This document shows positions 15,336 through 24,563 of a stretch of DNA of 47,724 nt, one piece after another. Below the pieces are notes generated by a model, which ran no database searches, was not told where the DNA came from, and saw only the letters and a program-made list of their open reading frames with translations. Where the stretch lies: positions 1-47,724 of the forward strand of contig JAENZQ010000029.1 in the NCBI GenBank assembly GCA_016841185.1, given 5' to 3'. Origin of the DNA: Anaerovorax odorimutans. GTDB taxonomy: Bacteria > Bacillota > Clostridia > Peptostreptococcales > JAAYPU01. Numbering within the stretch: position 1 is the stretch's first letter; the number at the start of each line of letters is the position of its first letter. The position numbers and the translations under genes were made by a program.

Positions 15336-18300
15336 TTACCTGTATTCATCCACCGCGCAGACTATATGTTCTCTTTCTCCAATCCTTTGGGCAAGAAGAT
15401 CAACAACAGTTTCACCTTTATCCAGAGAAGTTATGATCTCCACAGACGATTCAATGGCAGCCCTCCGTATGAGGAATCCGTCTCTTTTTGAATCATTTCC
15501 TTTGGTAGGCGTATTAAATACGATATCAATAATGCCGCTTCTGATAATATCCAAAATATTGGGTACGCCCTCGCTTATTTTTTTAACTTGAAAAGCGTTT
15601 ATTCCAATATCAGCTAAGAATTTTGAAGTGGATTCCGTTGCATAAAAACGGTACCCCATTTCCTTCATACTTCTTATGGCCGGCAGAAAAGTATCTTTGT
15701 CTTTGGGCTTAAGGGTAACGAGAACCGTACGATTTCTCGATGTCAGGTCCATTCCGGCTGCAATCAATCCTTTATATACAGCATCTTCATAAGTTTCAGC
15801 CACTCCGAGGACTTCTCCCGTAGACCGCATTTCCGGACCTAGGCTTACTTCTACATTAGGCAGCTTTTCCGTAGAGAAAACAGGTACTTTGACAGATATC
15901 ATTTCAGGCTCAGGACATATGCCCGGCTCATATCCCATATCTTTTATTTTTTCACCCATCATGCATCTCACCGCAATATCTATAACGGGAATACCTGATA
16001 TTTTGCTGATATATGGAACCGTCCTGCTTGATCTGGGATTTACCTCAATGACATATAGTTCGTCTCCATATTCTATAAACTGTATATTGATCATTCCTGA
16101 AACTTTAAGAGCTTCGGCAATTTTTCCGGTATAGATCAGTACTTTCTTTTTTGTTTCATCGGAAATACCGCAGGATGGGTATATACTGATGCTGTCACCG
16201 GAGTGGACACCTGCTTTTTCCAAATGTTCCATGATACCCGGAATAAGAACATCTTTTCCGTCAAATACTGCATCCACTTCTATTTCAACGCCTTCCAAAT
16301 ATTTATCTATCAAAATAGTATTTTTTTTGTTTTTCTCAAAAGCCTGATTTAAATAGTATTTTAATTCTCTTTCCTCCCAACATATTTCCATGCCTTGACC
16401 GCCTAAAACATAAGACGGTCTTACTAAAACAGGATACCCTATTTTTTCTGCTTCGGATAACCCATCATTCAAGTCACAAATAGCCTTTCCTTTTGGCCTT
16501 TTTATATCTATCTTTTCTAATATTTCATCAAATTTCTCTCTGTCCTCTGCAATATCTATATTTTCAGGTGCGGTACCTAAAACAGGTATATCCATTTCTC
16601 TAAAAAAATTTGACAGTTTAATGGCTGTTTGTCCGCCAAACTGTAATATAACGGCCGATGGTTTTTCCTTTTCAATAATATTTAAAGTATCCTCTTCCGT
16701 TAAAGGTTCAAAATAAAGTTTATCGGCTGTATTAAAATCCGTGCTGACTGTCTCAGGATTGTTATTGATAATAATGGTTTCAATTCCCATTTTTTTTAAA
16801 GCTTTTACACATCTGACACTGCAGTAGTCGAACTCGATTCCCTGTCCAATACGGATGGGCCCTGACCCGATGACAACGATTTTATTTTTCTGAGATATGT
16901 CTACCTCATCAAAAGTATCATAAGTTGAGTAATAATATGGTGATACTGCTTCGAATTCGGCTGCACAGGTGTCTACCATTTTATAGACAGGCTGAACATG
17001 CCACATTTTTCTCAGTTCATATATATGCTGTGGACTAACCCCTATTAAATCTGCGATCCCTTTATCCGAAAAACCTCTTTGTTTCAATGTCTGAAGTTTT
17101 TCTTTTGTCAGATCCTGTATATCCATTTTTTTCAAAGCTTCTTCCTGCTCAACAATCCATTTGAATTTATTAATGAAAAATTCATCGATCCCGGTCAGTT
17201 GAGACGCTTTTTCAGACCGATATTTTCTCCTCAGCATCTCACACAAGTCAAAGATCCTTTCGTCATCCGGCACATCTATTCTTTTTTTCAGTTCTTCCAG
17301 CGTTCTTTTTTGCGAAGGGATATGTTCAAGAGAATACTTGCCAATCTCTAAAGAACGGATCCCTTTTAAGAAGGCCTGCTCAAAATTACTTCCCATGGCC
17401 AATATTTCACCGGTGGCCATCATCTTTGTTCCCAATTTCCTGTTTGCCCCATAAAATTTATCAAAAGGCCATTTGGGGATTTTGACAACGACATAATCCA
17501 GAGAAGGCTCAAAACAGGCATAGGTTTTTTCTGTTACGGCATTCCTTATTTCATCCAACCCGTATCCTAAAGCAATCTTGGCCGCTACCTTGGCAATGGG
17601 ATATCCCGTAGCTTTTGAAGCCAATGCAGAAGAACGGCTTACTCTTGGATTAATTTCTATCACTGCATATTCAAAGCTTTTGGGGTTTAAAGCCAACTGA
17701 ACATTGCACCCTCCCTCGATTCCAATTTCGTTGATGATATCAATGGAAGCCGATCTTAACATCTGATATTCTCTGTCTGCCAATGTCTGACTGGGGGCAA
17801 CCACCATGCTGTCCCCGGTGTGAATGCCCACAGGCTCAATATTCTCCATACAACAAACCGTTATACAGTTTCCTGAATGGTCCCTCATAACTTCAAATTC
17901 TATTTCCTTCCAACCTTTTATACTCTTTTCAAGGAGAACCTCTCCTACCCTGCTCAGCTGGAGCCCTTGTTCCAATATTTCTTTCAGTTCAGTTTCGTTT
18001 CCGGCAATGCCTCCGCCGGTTCCTCCTAATGTATAAGCCGGGCGAACAACTACAGGATACCCGATTTCATCAACAAAACCCAATCCTTCTTCAACATCTC
18101 TGACAATTTTGCTTTCTGCAACCGGCTGTCCGATCTCCTCCATCAGTTCTTTAAACTTTTCTCTGTCTTCGCCTGTTTTTATGGCTTCTATGGGCGTTCC
18201 AATAATACCAACGCCATTTTCTTTCAAAATTCCTTTGTCACATAATTCAACGGCCAGATTCAATCCTGTCTGCCCGCCCATTCCAGGCAAGAGGCTATCG

Positions 18301-18548
18301 GGTTTTTCTTTTTTTATGATTTTCTCTACAAACTCCAAAGTCATGGGTTCGATGTAAATTTTATCTGCAACTTCCTGATCCGTCATTATAGTTGCCGGGT
18401 TACTGTTCACCAGGATGACTTCAATACCCTCTTCTTTTAATGCCTGGCACGCCTGGGTCCCAGAATAATCAAATTCAGCCGCCTGCCCTATTACAATAGG
18501 CCCGGATCCGATAACCAATACTTTCTTTATATTCTGTCGCAACGGCAT
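15336..18548 (-). CDS. carB: Carbamoyl-phosphate synthase large subunit (pyrimidine operon copy)
   Basis: A 1070-residue enzyme with two ATP-grasp halves makes carbamoyl phosphate from bicarbonate, ammonia from CarA, and two ATP. The first half starts [24 protein letters not shown] and the second restarts near residue 560 with [38 protein letters not shown] and [17 protein letters not shown] mark the two ATP-grasp ends. A C-terminal MGS-like allosteric domain (about residues 930-1070) includes [17 protein letters not shown]. The ATG at 18548 follows GGGGGCG. Position between carA and pyrE assigns this copy to UMP synthesis. A separate copy sits with arginine genes at 33232. Confidence 0.96.
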   Translation of the reverse strand: MPLRQNIKKVLVIGSGPIVIGQAAEFDYSGTQACQALKEEGIEVILVNSNPATIMTDQEVADKIYIEPMTLEFVEKIIKKEKPDSLLPGMGGQTGLNLAVELCDKGILKENGVGIIGTPIEAIKTGEDREKFKELMEEIGQPVAESKIVRDVEEGLGFVDEIGYPVVVRPAYTLGGTGGGIAGNETELKEILEQGLQLSRVGEVLLEKSIKGWKEIEFEVMRDHSGNCITVCCMENIEPVGIHTGDSMVVAPSQTLADREYQMLRSASIDIINEIGIEGGCNVQLALNPKSFEYAVIEINPRVSRSSALASKATGYPIAKVAAKIALGYGLDEIRNAVTEKTYACFEPSLDYVVVKIPKWPFDKFYGANRKLGTKMMATGEILAMGSNFEQAFLKGIRSLEIGKYSLEHIPSQKRTLEELKKRIDVPDDERIFDLCEMLRRKYRSEKASQLTGIDEFFINKFKWIVEQEEALKKMDIQDLTKEKLQTLKQRGFSDKGIADLIGVSPQHIYELRKMWHVQPVYKMVDTCAAEFEAVSPYYYSTYDTFDEVDISQKNKIVVIGSGPIRIGQGIEFDYCSVRCVKALKKMGIETIIINNNPETVSTDFNTADKLYFEPLTEEDTLNIIEKEKPSAVILQFGGQTAIKLSNFFREMDIPVLGTAPENIDIAEDREKFDEILEKIDIKRPKGKAICDLNDGLSEAEKIGYPVLVRPSYVLGGQGMEICWEERELKYYLNQAFEKNKKNTILIDKYLEGVEIEVDAVFDGKDVLIPGIMEHLEKAGVHSGDSISIYPSCGISDETKKKVLIYTGKIAEALKVSGMINIQFIEYGDELYVIEVNPRSSRTVPYISKISGIPVIDIAVRCMMGEKIKDMGYEPGICPEPEMISVKVPVFSTEKLPNVEVSLGPEMRSTGEVLGVAETYEDAVYKGLIAAGMDLTSRNRTVLVTLKPKDKDTFLPAIRSMKEMGYRFYATESTSKFLADIGINAFQVKKISEGVPNILDIIRSGIIDIVFNTPTKGNDSKRDGFLIRRAAIESSVEIITSLDKGETVVDLLAQRIGEREHIVCAVDEYR

Positions 18549-18588
18549 ATGAATCGCCCCCTTTTTCGTATATATTTAAGTGTAAGTT

Positions 18589-18613
18589 GTAGGAACAGAC
18601 CTTGCGGCTGTCC
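18589..18613 (+). repeat. Dispersed 25-nt palindromic repeat, degenerate copy
   Basis: GTAGGAACAGACCTTGCGGC followed by TGTCC resembles the two direct units at 27485-27509 and 27520-27544 in reverse orientation, with about five differences. It lies between carA and carB. Confidence 0.55.
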
Positions 18614-18633
18614 GATAAGGGTTAAAAGGTTTG

Positions 18634-18702
18634 AGGTTTTGGTACAAAACCTTTCCTTAATTGTTATCTCTTGTTTTTTATCTCTTATCTGTCTTTAATC
18701 TA
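18634..18702 (-). repeat. Composite intergenic element, copy C (best example)
   Basis: On the minus strand: AGACAGATAAGAGATAAAAA tail, AATTAAGGAAAGG core, then the palindrome AGGTTTTG / CAAAACCT around GTA (18634-18652). It lies inside the operon between carA and carB, with no T-run after the hairpin, so it should not end transcription. Confidence 0.65.
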
Positions 18703-18707
18703 TTCCA

Positions 18708-19766
18708 TTAATAGCTTCCTGTGATGACTTCCATGAATTCATCAAAGATATAGTCTGCGTCTTTTGGACCCGGGCTTGCTTCCGGGTGAAACTGCACAGT
18801 GTAAATCGGGTATTCTTTATGACGCATCCCCTCTACTGTTTCATCATTTAAATGAATATGCGTTACCAAACATGATTCAGGTATTTTGCTTACATGATAA
18901 CCATGATTCTGGCTTGTTATGATAACTTTACCGCGTAGCAGGTCCTTAATGGGGTGGTTGGCACCCCTGTGTCCAAATTTCAATTTGCCGGTTTTTCCGC
19001 CAAGAGCCAGCGCCATCAACTGATGCCCAAGACAGATACCTATTAGCGGCTTTTTCTGTATCAGTTTTTTGATCTCTCCTATTACTTCCGGCAAATCCAT
19101 CGGATCTCCGGGACCATTGGATAATAATATCGCATCATAATTTCCTGCCAGTAATTCTTCAGCCGATGTATGATAGGGGAATATTGTAATTTTACATTTC
19201 CTTTCTTTTAATGAACGAATAATGCTCTTTTTTACCCCAAAATCCATTACTGCAATATGCGGACCCTCACCGTCAATTACGGTTTTATCCGGACAGCTCA
19301 CCGTAGAAACAGCCTCTTTGTTATGACAAGAATTTAATCTGTTCTGCAATTGGGTATAGGTCAATTGTTTTAAAGAAATAACTCCTTTCATAGTGCCATT
19401 ATTGCGTAATATCTTTGTAAGGGCTCTTGTATCTATTCCCTCAATACCAGGAATTTCATTCTGGATCAAATAGCTGTCCAACTCCATCTCACATCTGAAA
19501 TTATTCGGCACTTCGGATTTATCTCTGACAATAAACCCTTTCACTTTAATAGAATCTGATTCTGTATCATCTAAATTGATACCATAATTACCAATCAGAG
19601 GATATGTCATACAGACGATCTGTCCGAAATAGGAAGGGTCCGTCAAAATTTCCTGATAACCTGTCATTCCTGTATTAAATACGACTTCTCCGGTTACTTC
19701 TTCAAGGTATCCAAAGGCATTCCCTTCAAATATTTCTCCGTTTTCCAAATATAAATAAGTTTTCAT
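18708..19766 (-). CDS. carA: Carbamoyl-phosphate synthase small subunit (pyrimidine operon copy)
   Basis: A 352-residue glutamine amidotransferase subunit. The N-terminal CarA domain (YLYLENGEIFEGNAFGYLEE, VVFNTGMTGYQEILTDPSY) is followed by a class I amidotransferase domain. That domain has the nucleophile Cys in GICLGHQLMALALGG and the His/Glu pair in VQFHPEASPGP. It supplies ammonia to CarB. It lies 86 nt after pyrD in the pyr operon; the gap holds a small GTCCAGA repeat. Confidence 0.96.
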   Translation of the reverse strand: MKTYLYLENGEIFEGNAFGYLEEVTGEVVFNTGMTGYQEILTDPSYFGQIVCMTYPLIGNYGINLDDTESDSIKVKGFIVRDKSEVPNNFRCEMELDSYLIQNEIPGIEGIDTRALTKILRNNGTMKGVISLKQLTYTQLQNRLNSCHNKEAVSTVSCPDKTVIDGEGPHIAVMDFGVKKSIIRSLKERKCKITIFPYHTSAEELLAGNYDAILLSNGPGDPMDLPEVIGEIKKLIQKKPLIGICLGHQLMALALGGKTGKLKFGHRGANHPIKDLLRGKVIITSQNHGYHVSKIPESCLVTHIHLNDETVEGMRHKEYPIYTVQFHPEASPGPKDADYIFDEFMEVITGSY

Positions 19767-19792
19767 TGTATCACCCCATTAGTTAGTAGCTC

Positions 19793-19826
19793 GTGGCCTG
19801 GAGTCCAAAGTCCAGAGTCCGGAGTT
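19793..19826 (-). repeat. Heptamer array (GGACTCT)
   Basis: Minus strand CCGGACTCTGGACTTTGGAC then TCCAGG: three to four imperfect GGACTYT heptamers between pyrD and carA. Confidence 0.5.
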
Positions 19827-19852
19827 GTTATTTTAAGTTCAAGTAAAATCTT

Positions 19853-20758
19853 TTATATGATTCCTCTTATCTCATCAAGGTTCTTGATGCCTTCCTTTTC
19901 CATGTAATCCTTCATTCCTGATACGATTTTTTTGCCGGCCTCAGGATTTACAAAATTGGCAGTACCAATTTGTATCAGATGTGCCCCTGCCATTATAAAT
20001 TCCATTGCATCCTTCCAGTTCATAATGCCGCCTATGCCAATGACCGGAATGGAAACAGCCTTGCATACCTCATGTACCATCCGTAATGCTATGGGCTTGA
20101 TTGCCGGACCGGATAATCCGGCATAAATATTTTCAAATACCGCTTTTCTTTCTTTGATGTCCACCGCCATCGCTTTTACCGTATTGATTAGAGAAATTCC
20201 ATCTGCTCCCGCAGCTTCACATGCTTCCGCTACTCTTACAATGTTTTCAGCGTTAGGTGTTAATTTAACAATCACCGGATGACGACTGGTGTGCTTTATT
20301 TTTTCCACCAACTCGCCTGCGCTTTTTTCTTTCATGCCAAAAGCCATACAGCCTTCCCGGACATTCGGACATGATATATTCAGCTCAATCATATCCAGGT
20401 CCGCATTATTCAGCATCTCCGAAGCTAATATATACTCTTCTTCTGCTGCTCCTCCGATATTTGCGATGATCCGTGTATCCCATTTCTTCATTTTGGGAAG
20501 TTCATTTTTTATAAATGCCTCTATTCCGGGATTCTCCATACCAATACTGTTAAGGACACCCATAGGTGTCTCCCATAACCGAATTCCATTATTGCCTTCT
20601 TTTGGCTCAAGAGTCAGCCCTTTTGTACAGATGCCTCCCAAAATTCCCACATCATAAATGCGGCTATATTCTTCTCCAAATCCAAAAGTCCCTGAAGCCG
20701 CCACTACAGGATTTTTAAAATCCAAATAATTAAATTTTACGCTTAAATCACAAGTCAT
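19853..20758 (-). CDS. pyrD: Dihydroorotate dehydrogenase, catalytic subunit (class 1B)
   Basis: A 301-residue FMN enzyme oxidises dihydroorotate to orotate. Features are [53 protein letters not shown] with the catalytic Cys, [10 protein letters not shown] and the FMN phosphate site [20 protein letters not shown]. The start overlaps the end of pyrK by 11 nt, so the two are translationally coupled and form the NAD-dependent PyrD-PyrK type. The usual NVxxGG has a Cys at the second Gly here. Confidence 0.95.
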   Translation of the reverse strand: MTCDLSVKFNYLDFKNPVVAASGTFGFGEEYSRIYDVGILGGICTKGLTLEPKEGNNGIRLWETPMGVLNSIGMENPGIEAFIKNELPKMKKWDTRIIANIGGAAEEEYILASEMLNNADLDMIELNISCPNVREGCMAFGMKEKSAGELVEKIKHTSRHPVIVKLTPNAENIVRVAEACEAAGADGISLINTVKAMAVDIKERKAVFENIYAGLSGPAIKPIALRMVHEVCKAVSIPVIGIGGIMNWKDAMEFIMAGAHLIQIGTANFVNPEAGKKIVSGMKDYMEKEGIKNLDEIRGII

Positions 20759-21452
20759 ATATTTCCACTCCTAAAAAAACCGGCCCGTCCTTGCAAACCT
20801 TCTTATTTCCATTTGCCGTTTTGCAACTGCAGGACAAGCAGGCACCTATTCCGCATCCCATTCTGCTTTCAATGGACACATAGACTTTTTTTCCATGTTT
20901 TTTGCCTGTTTCCGTTAATTTTTTCATCATAATGTCCGGACCGCATGCCAACACAGCATCATAATCCGCTACATCTACATGCTTTGTGATCATTCCGCCT
21001 ATATCGTAAAAAAAACTGCTGCAGACTTTTTCCCATTCATTCTTAAGAATGATCTCTTCAGAAAAGCCTAAATATAAATCAACAGCAGTTATATCGGGAT
21101 GTTCCTTTAATCTCTTGCAAGTTTCATACAGCGGTGCCGCTCCCATACCGCCGCCGACAACGGCGATCTTTCCTTTGACCGAAGGGTATCCATTTCCGTA
21201 AGGGCCTCTCAGACCAATACATTCTCCCCCTTTTTTTTCAGAAAGTAACCGGGTTCCTTCGCCTGCAATCCTATAAAGAAACTTCAGCTTATTACCGGTT
21301 AATTCAAAAATACTGATTGGCCTGGAAAGAAGCGGATATGTCTCGGCAACCTGAATCATATAAAACTGGCCTGGACTGCCTTTAAACCTGCCTTCAACTT
21401 CAAGCAAATAAATGCCATTACCTATTTTTTTATTATCTGTTATCAGAGCCAT
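20748..21452 (-). CDS. pyrK: Dihydroorotate dehydrogenase electron-transfer subunit
   Basis: This 234-residue FAD and [2Fe-2S] protein passes electrons from PyrD to NAD+. It has the FAD motif [10 protein letters not shown], the nucleotide-binding [13 protein letters not shown] and the C-terminal cluster motif [18 protein letters not shown] followed by [10 protein letters not shown]. The start overlaps pyrF by 10 nt and the end overlaps pyrD by 11 nt, so the three genes are tightly coupled. Confidence 0.95.
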   Translation of the reverse strand: MALITDNKKIGNGIYLLEVEGRFKGSPGQFYMIQVAETYPLLSRPISIFELTGNKLKFLYRIAGEGTRLLSEKKGGECIGLRGPYGNGYPSVKGKIAVVGGGMGAAPLYETCKRLKEHPDITAVDLYLGFSEEIILKNEWEKVCSSFFYDIGGMITKHVDVADYDAVLACGPDIMMKKLTETGKKHGKKVYVSIESRMGCGIGACLSCSCKTANGNKKVCKDGPVFLGVEIYDL

Positions 21453-22300
21453 TTAAGGATATCCTCCTTCATTTTTTGCACAGCATCTGAAGCACATTCT
21501 GCAAAAGAAGCTGTTTCGTTCAGCCCAATATGGGCGCCTATAATACTTCTTGAAGAATTTACTACTCCGCACATTTCACTACCAAGAATATTTGCCGCAT
21601 CTCTTCCGGTTCCTCCTTGGGCTCCATACCCCGGTATCAGGAAAAACATATTGGGGAAATTATTTTTTATTCTCAGAAATTCTTCAGGATATGTCAGCCC
21701 GACTACACCCCCTAATGATGAAAAACCGCTCTCGCCTATAAAGGCTTTACCCCAGCAGTTCACTAATCCCGCTGCTTTTAAAAACATCGGTTCGCCATCT
21801 ATCATGAGTTCTTGAAAATCAGCAGAACTTCTGTTGGACGTTCGTATTAGAACAAACAAGCCTTTATTTCCTGTTTTCAGGTATTTAAAATATGGGCTTA
21901 CGGCATCTTCTCCCATATATGGGTTCAGCGTAATAAAATCGACTTGAAAATCTCCCTGATAGTGACCTTTTGCGTACATTTCGGCAGTAGAAGAAATATC
22001 CCCTCTTTTAATGTCTCCAATGGAAATAATATTTTTTTGTCTTAAATATTGAACTGTTTTTGAATACGCCATCATCCCTTCAATACCAAAAGCTTCATAA
22101 CAGGCAATTTGAAGTTTAAAGCAAGCACAGTTTTCTGAAGTCGCATCTATAATTTTACGATTGAATTCATACAATTTTTCTCCTATGCTCATATCGTTAT
22201 TTTTAAGGTAAGACGGAAATAAGGATTCTCTGGGGTCCAGCCCTACACAGACAGGTCCCTTTTTGATCACAGTTTCATGAAGCCGATCTATTATATTCAT
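21443..22300 (-). CDS. pyrF: Orotidine 5'-phosphate decarboxylase (PyrF type 2)
   Basis: A 285-residue decarboxylase makes UMP from OMP. It has VCVGLDPRESLFP, the catalytic SIGDIKRGDISSTAEMYA in the longer type 2 arrangement, and FLIPGYGAQGGTGRDAA near the end. Length matches the 270-300 residue type 2 group rather than the 240 residue type 1. The ATG follows GGGGG by 6 nt. Confidence 0.94.
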   Translation of the reverse strand: MNIIDRLHETVIKKGPVCVGLDPRESLFPSYLKNNDMSIGEKLYEFNRKIIDATSENCACFKLQIACYEAFGIEGMMAYSKTVQYLRQKNIISIGDIKRGDISSTAEMYAKGHYQGDFQVDFITLNPYMGEDAVSPYFKYLKTGNKGLFVLIRTSNRSSADFQELMIDGEPMFLKAAGLVNCWGKAFIGESGFSSLGGVVGLTYPEEFLRIKNNFPNMFFLIPGYGAQGGTGRDAANILGSEMCGVVNSSRSIIGAHIGLNETASFAECASDAVQKMKEDILKWL

Positions 22301-22317
22301 TTACAACCCCCTATTAG

Positions 22318-22372
22318 GTTTAAGATTTAATTATTATCTGTTATCTGTTTATTTTTTATCTTTTTCTAACAT
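22318..22372 (-). repeat. Composite element tail without palindrome
   Basis: Minus strand AAAGATAAAAAATAAACAGA then TAACAGATAATAATTAAATC: a GATAA-type array with an AATTAA end but no clear hairpin. It lies between pyrB and pyrF and continues the repeat that encodes the pyrB tail. Confidence 0.45.
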
Positions 22373-22381
22373 TTCAACCTT

Positions 22382-23389
22382 CTATCCTTGCACCTGACAC
22401 CTATCACCTAAAACCTGTCTACTGTCATCTAAAAATGGCTCCAACCATAAGGATTCAGGTCTTACATATTGGACTTTATTTATTCCAAGAAGACTTAAAA
22501 TCAGGGCCATTCGCATATACATGCCGGCACGGGCCTGTTGAAAGTATACTGCTCGTTTATCCGAATCCACGCTTTCATGTATTTCATCCACTCTGGGAAG
22601 AGGATGCATTATAATGGCATCCTCTTTTGCATACTTCATTTCTTCCTTGGTCAGAATGTAATAACCCTTGCAATTTTCATATTCTTGAGCAGTGGGAAAT
22701 CTTTCCTTCTGGATTCTGGTCATATACAATATATCCAGATCCTTCATGGTTTTTTCCAATTGATTGCATTTGATTACTTCAGATCTTAAGTCTTTTATTA
22801 TTTCTTCAGGAAGTTTCAGACTGTCAGGAGAAATACAGGTAAAGGTATTTCCCTCGTATCTATCCATTACTTTGATAAGAGAATGAACGGTCCGGCCGTA
22901 TTTCAGGTCGCCGCAAAATCCAATTTTTAAATTTGATAGTCTTTTCTTATACATGTAAATGGTAAAAAGGTCTGCAAGTGTCTGGGTGGGATGTTGATTG
23001 GAACCGTCTCCGGCGTTGATCAAAGGATTTGAAATAAGTTTACTCAATTTGTGAGGCTTAAAAGGTTCAGGATGGCGCATCACAATAATATCGGAATAGC
23101 ATTCAACGGTTCGTACTGTATCTTCAATGCTTTCGCCTTTAGAATGGGACGATATTACAGGATCGGAAAATCCTATGACTGTACCTCCTAAACGCTTCAT
23201 TGCCGCATCAAAACTCAGCCTCGTTCGCGTAGAAGGTTCATAAAAGAGAGATGCCATCACTTGGCCTTTGCAGCTTTCTGAATAATAAGCAGGATTTTCA
23301 GAAATTGCCTCAGCAAGATGAATTAATGAAGAAAGTTCGTCAATAGAAAAATCTGTGGAATTCAGTAAGTGTCTTCCTTTAAGATACAT
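22382..23389 (-). CDS. pyrB: Aspartate carbamoyltransferase catalytic subunit with repeat-derived C-terminus
   Basis: The 335-residue enzyme condenses aspartate and carbamoyl phosphate. The signature FYEPSTRTRLSFDAAMKRLG binds carbamoyl phosphate; GDGSNQHPTQTLADLF and MHPLPRVDEI are also present. The usual catalytic chain is about 305-310 residues and ends near RMALILSLLG. Here about 30 residues follow, and the last 16 (DSRQVLGDRCQVQG end) are encoded by an AGGTGACAGGT-type intergenic array. It is first in the pyr operon, preceded by an attenuator and a PyrR-like loop. No pyrI regulatory gene follows. The ATG at 23389 has a GGGGG ribosome site 6 nt upstream. Confidence 0.94.
   Translation of the reverse strand: MYLKGRHLLNSTDFSIDELSSLIHLAEAISENPAYYSESCKGQVMASLFYEPSTRTRLSFDAAMKRLGGTVIGFSDPVISSHSKGESIEDTVRTVECYSDIIVMRHPEPFKPHKLSKLISNPLINAGDGSNQHPTQTLADLFTIYMYKKRLSNLKIGFCGDLKYGRTVHSLIKVMDRYEGNTFTCISPDSLKLPEEIIKDLRSEVIKCNQLEKTMKDLDILYMTRIQKERFPTAQEYENCKGYYILTKEEMKYAKEDAIIMHPLPRVDEIHESVDSDKRAVYFQQARAGMYMRMALILSLLGINKVQYVRPESLWLEPFLDDSRQVLGDRCQVQG
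22384..22430 (-). repeat. Heptamer array inside the pyrB 3' end
   Basis: Minus strand GATGACAGTAGACAGGTTTT then AGGTGATAGGTGTCAGGTGC: imperfect heptamers of the AGGTGNC type. It matches the array at 31680-31720 and is translated as the extra tail of PyrB. Confidence 0.65.
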
Positions 23390-23404
23390 ATTTTACCCCC
23401 TTTT

Positions 23405-23420
23405 CCGCCTCTCGGGACAG
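23405..23420 (-). promoter_or_regulatory. PyrR binding-loop-like hairpin next to the pyrB ribosome site
   Basis: Minus strand CTGTCCCGAGAGGCGG. It fits the published PyrR loop ARUCCNGNGAGGYU at 12 of 14 positions and folds as CUG(U)CC / GGCGG with a bulged U and loop CGAGA. It ends 4 nt before the GGGGG Shine-Dalgarno. It lies downstream of the attenuator, unlike the usual B. subtilis order. Confidence 0.6.
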
Positions 23421-23436
23421 ATTTAAAGAAAGTGAT

Positions 23437-23465
23437 AAAAAAACCTTCTCTGTAATACAGGAAGG
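23437..23465 (-). terminator. Attenuator terminator in the pyrB leader
   Basis: Minus strand CCTTCCTGTA / TACAG-GAAGG stem followed by seven T, about 50 nt before pyrB. Confidence 0.88.
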
Positions 23466-23521
23466 CATCGTGTCTTAAATAAAGATACTTCAAGAAGAAT
23501 ATAATCTTAATTTTTTAATAA

Positions 23522-23544
23522 CCTTCCCGGTATCACAGTACCGG
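23522..23544 (-). promoter_or_regulatory. Antiterminator / anti-antiterminator of the pyrB leader
   Basis: Minus strand CCGGTA-CTGTGA-TACCGG is a 6-bp hairpin. Its 3' half, CTGTGATACCGGGAAGG, can pair almost fully with CCTTCCTGTATTACAG of the terminator at 23444-23465. The two folds exclude each other. Confidence 0.75.
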
Positions 23545-23593
23545 ATTAAAGATATATGTTCATTTATATTAAGTTATCATATGTCTCAGTATA

Positions 23594-23599
23594 TGTCAA
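23594..23599 (-). promoter_or_regulatory. Probable -35 box of the pyr operon promoter
   Basis: A perfect TTGACA on the minus strand just upstream of the leader. The -10 is less clear: TATGAT is too close, and TAACTT is at 17 nt. It overlaps the end region of the PHP gene. Confidence 0.45.
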
Positions 23600-23603
23600 T
23601 AAA

Positions 23604-24440
23604 CTAAGCAGATTCTTTTTGGCTTTTTTCATGAAGTTTTCGAATGGGCATTAAAATAGGCATACGTTGATCATATACAGTAATATAATCAAAACCTGCA
23701 GCCCTTGTCAGGCAAATCCCCTGACAAATGTCTTCTCCTACATCTTCAGAAGAATGGGCGTCGGAACCCACTGTAATGAAAGTTCCGCCCAAATCCTTAT
23801 ACCGTTTTATGATATCATAATCCGGTAAACATCCACCTGTATTTTGTCTTAATCCCGAAGTGTTTATTTCGATTCCTTTATTAAGTTTTATTATCGTCTT
23901 CAATATTTCATCTACCTGTTCCGGGAAGAATCTTAACAAATTAACTTGTATACCCTGGCGAGCCGCATATCTTTTAACTAAATCGAAATGTCCCACGCAG
24001 TCATAATGCTCCCATAACACCAATTCTTTCAAATTTGCAAGATATTTTTCACAATGCTTTGCCAAATCTGAACCGGCATAGTCCACTTCGGAAAAATCTA
24101 TGTCTTTAGGCATCTTATGCCCTGAGGCAATGACAAAGTCATAAGGATATTGTCTGATAAGTCTTTCCGAATGTTCAGGATATAAGTGAGGGTGTCCTAA
24201 TTCAACTCCAAATTTTATGGTTAAAAAGCCTTTGTATTTTTCCCGAGCTTTCCTGATATCCTCCATGCAGGCTTCCGCATCATATATTTTATAATCCGGA
24301 TCTTTCTTAATGGGTTCGAAATGATCGGTAATAGCAATATCTTTTACATTCTTTTCAATTGCAGCCATGCATACTTCATCAAGAGAGCTCTTTGCATCCG
24401 TAGATCTGTTTGTGTGAATATGATAATCCATTAAATACAT
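23604..24440 (-). CDS. PHP-domain phosphatase (histidinol-phosphatase HisJ-like)
   Basis: A 278-residue PHP protein. It opens with the metal motif DYHIHTNRSTDAKS, then DIAITDHFEPIK, a VELGHPHLYPE-type segment, HYDCVGHFDLVKRY, and the late GSDAHSSEDVGEDI. These are the His/Asp clusters that bind a trinuclear metal site. Length and order fit HisJ-type histidinol-phosphatases, but no other histidine gene is near. The true substrate could be another small phosphate ester. The ATG at 24440 starts MYLMDYHIHT; the second Met is possible. Confidence 0.85.
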   Translation of the reverse strand: MYLMDYHIHTNRSTDAKSSLDEVCMAAIEKNVKDIAITDHFEPIKKDPDYKIYDAEACMEDIRKAREKYKGFLTIKFGVELGHPHLYPEHSERLIRQYPYDFVIASGHKMPKDIDFSEVDYAGSDLAKHCEKYLANLKELVLWEHYDCVGHFDLVKRYAARQGIQVNLLRFFPEQVDEILKTIIKLNKGIEINTSGLRQNTGGCLPDYDIIKRYKDLGGTFITVGSDAHSSEDVGEDICQGICLTRAAGFDYITVYDQRMPILMPIRKLHEKSQKESA

Positions 24441-24563
24441 TTGATTTTCTGTTCCTTTCTTATTATTTTATGATTAGTATGCATTATCTATATTATCATA
24501 TCATTAACTCAATGATAAACCCAAGTTAAAAATAATTATGACGCAGCTTAACCAGCGTAAAAG

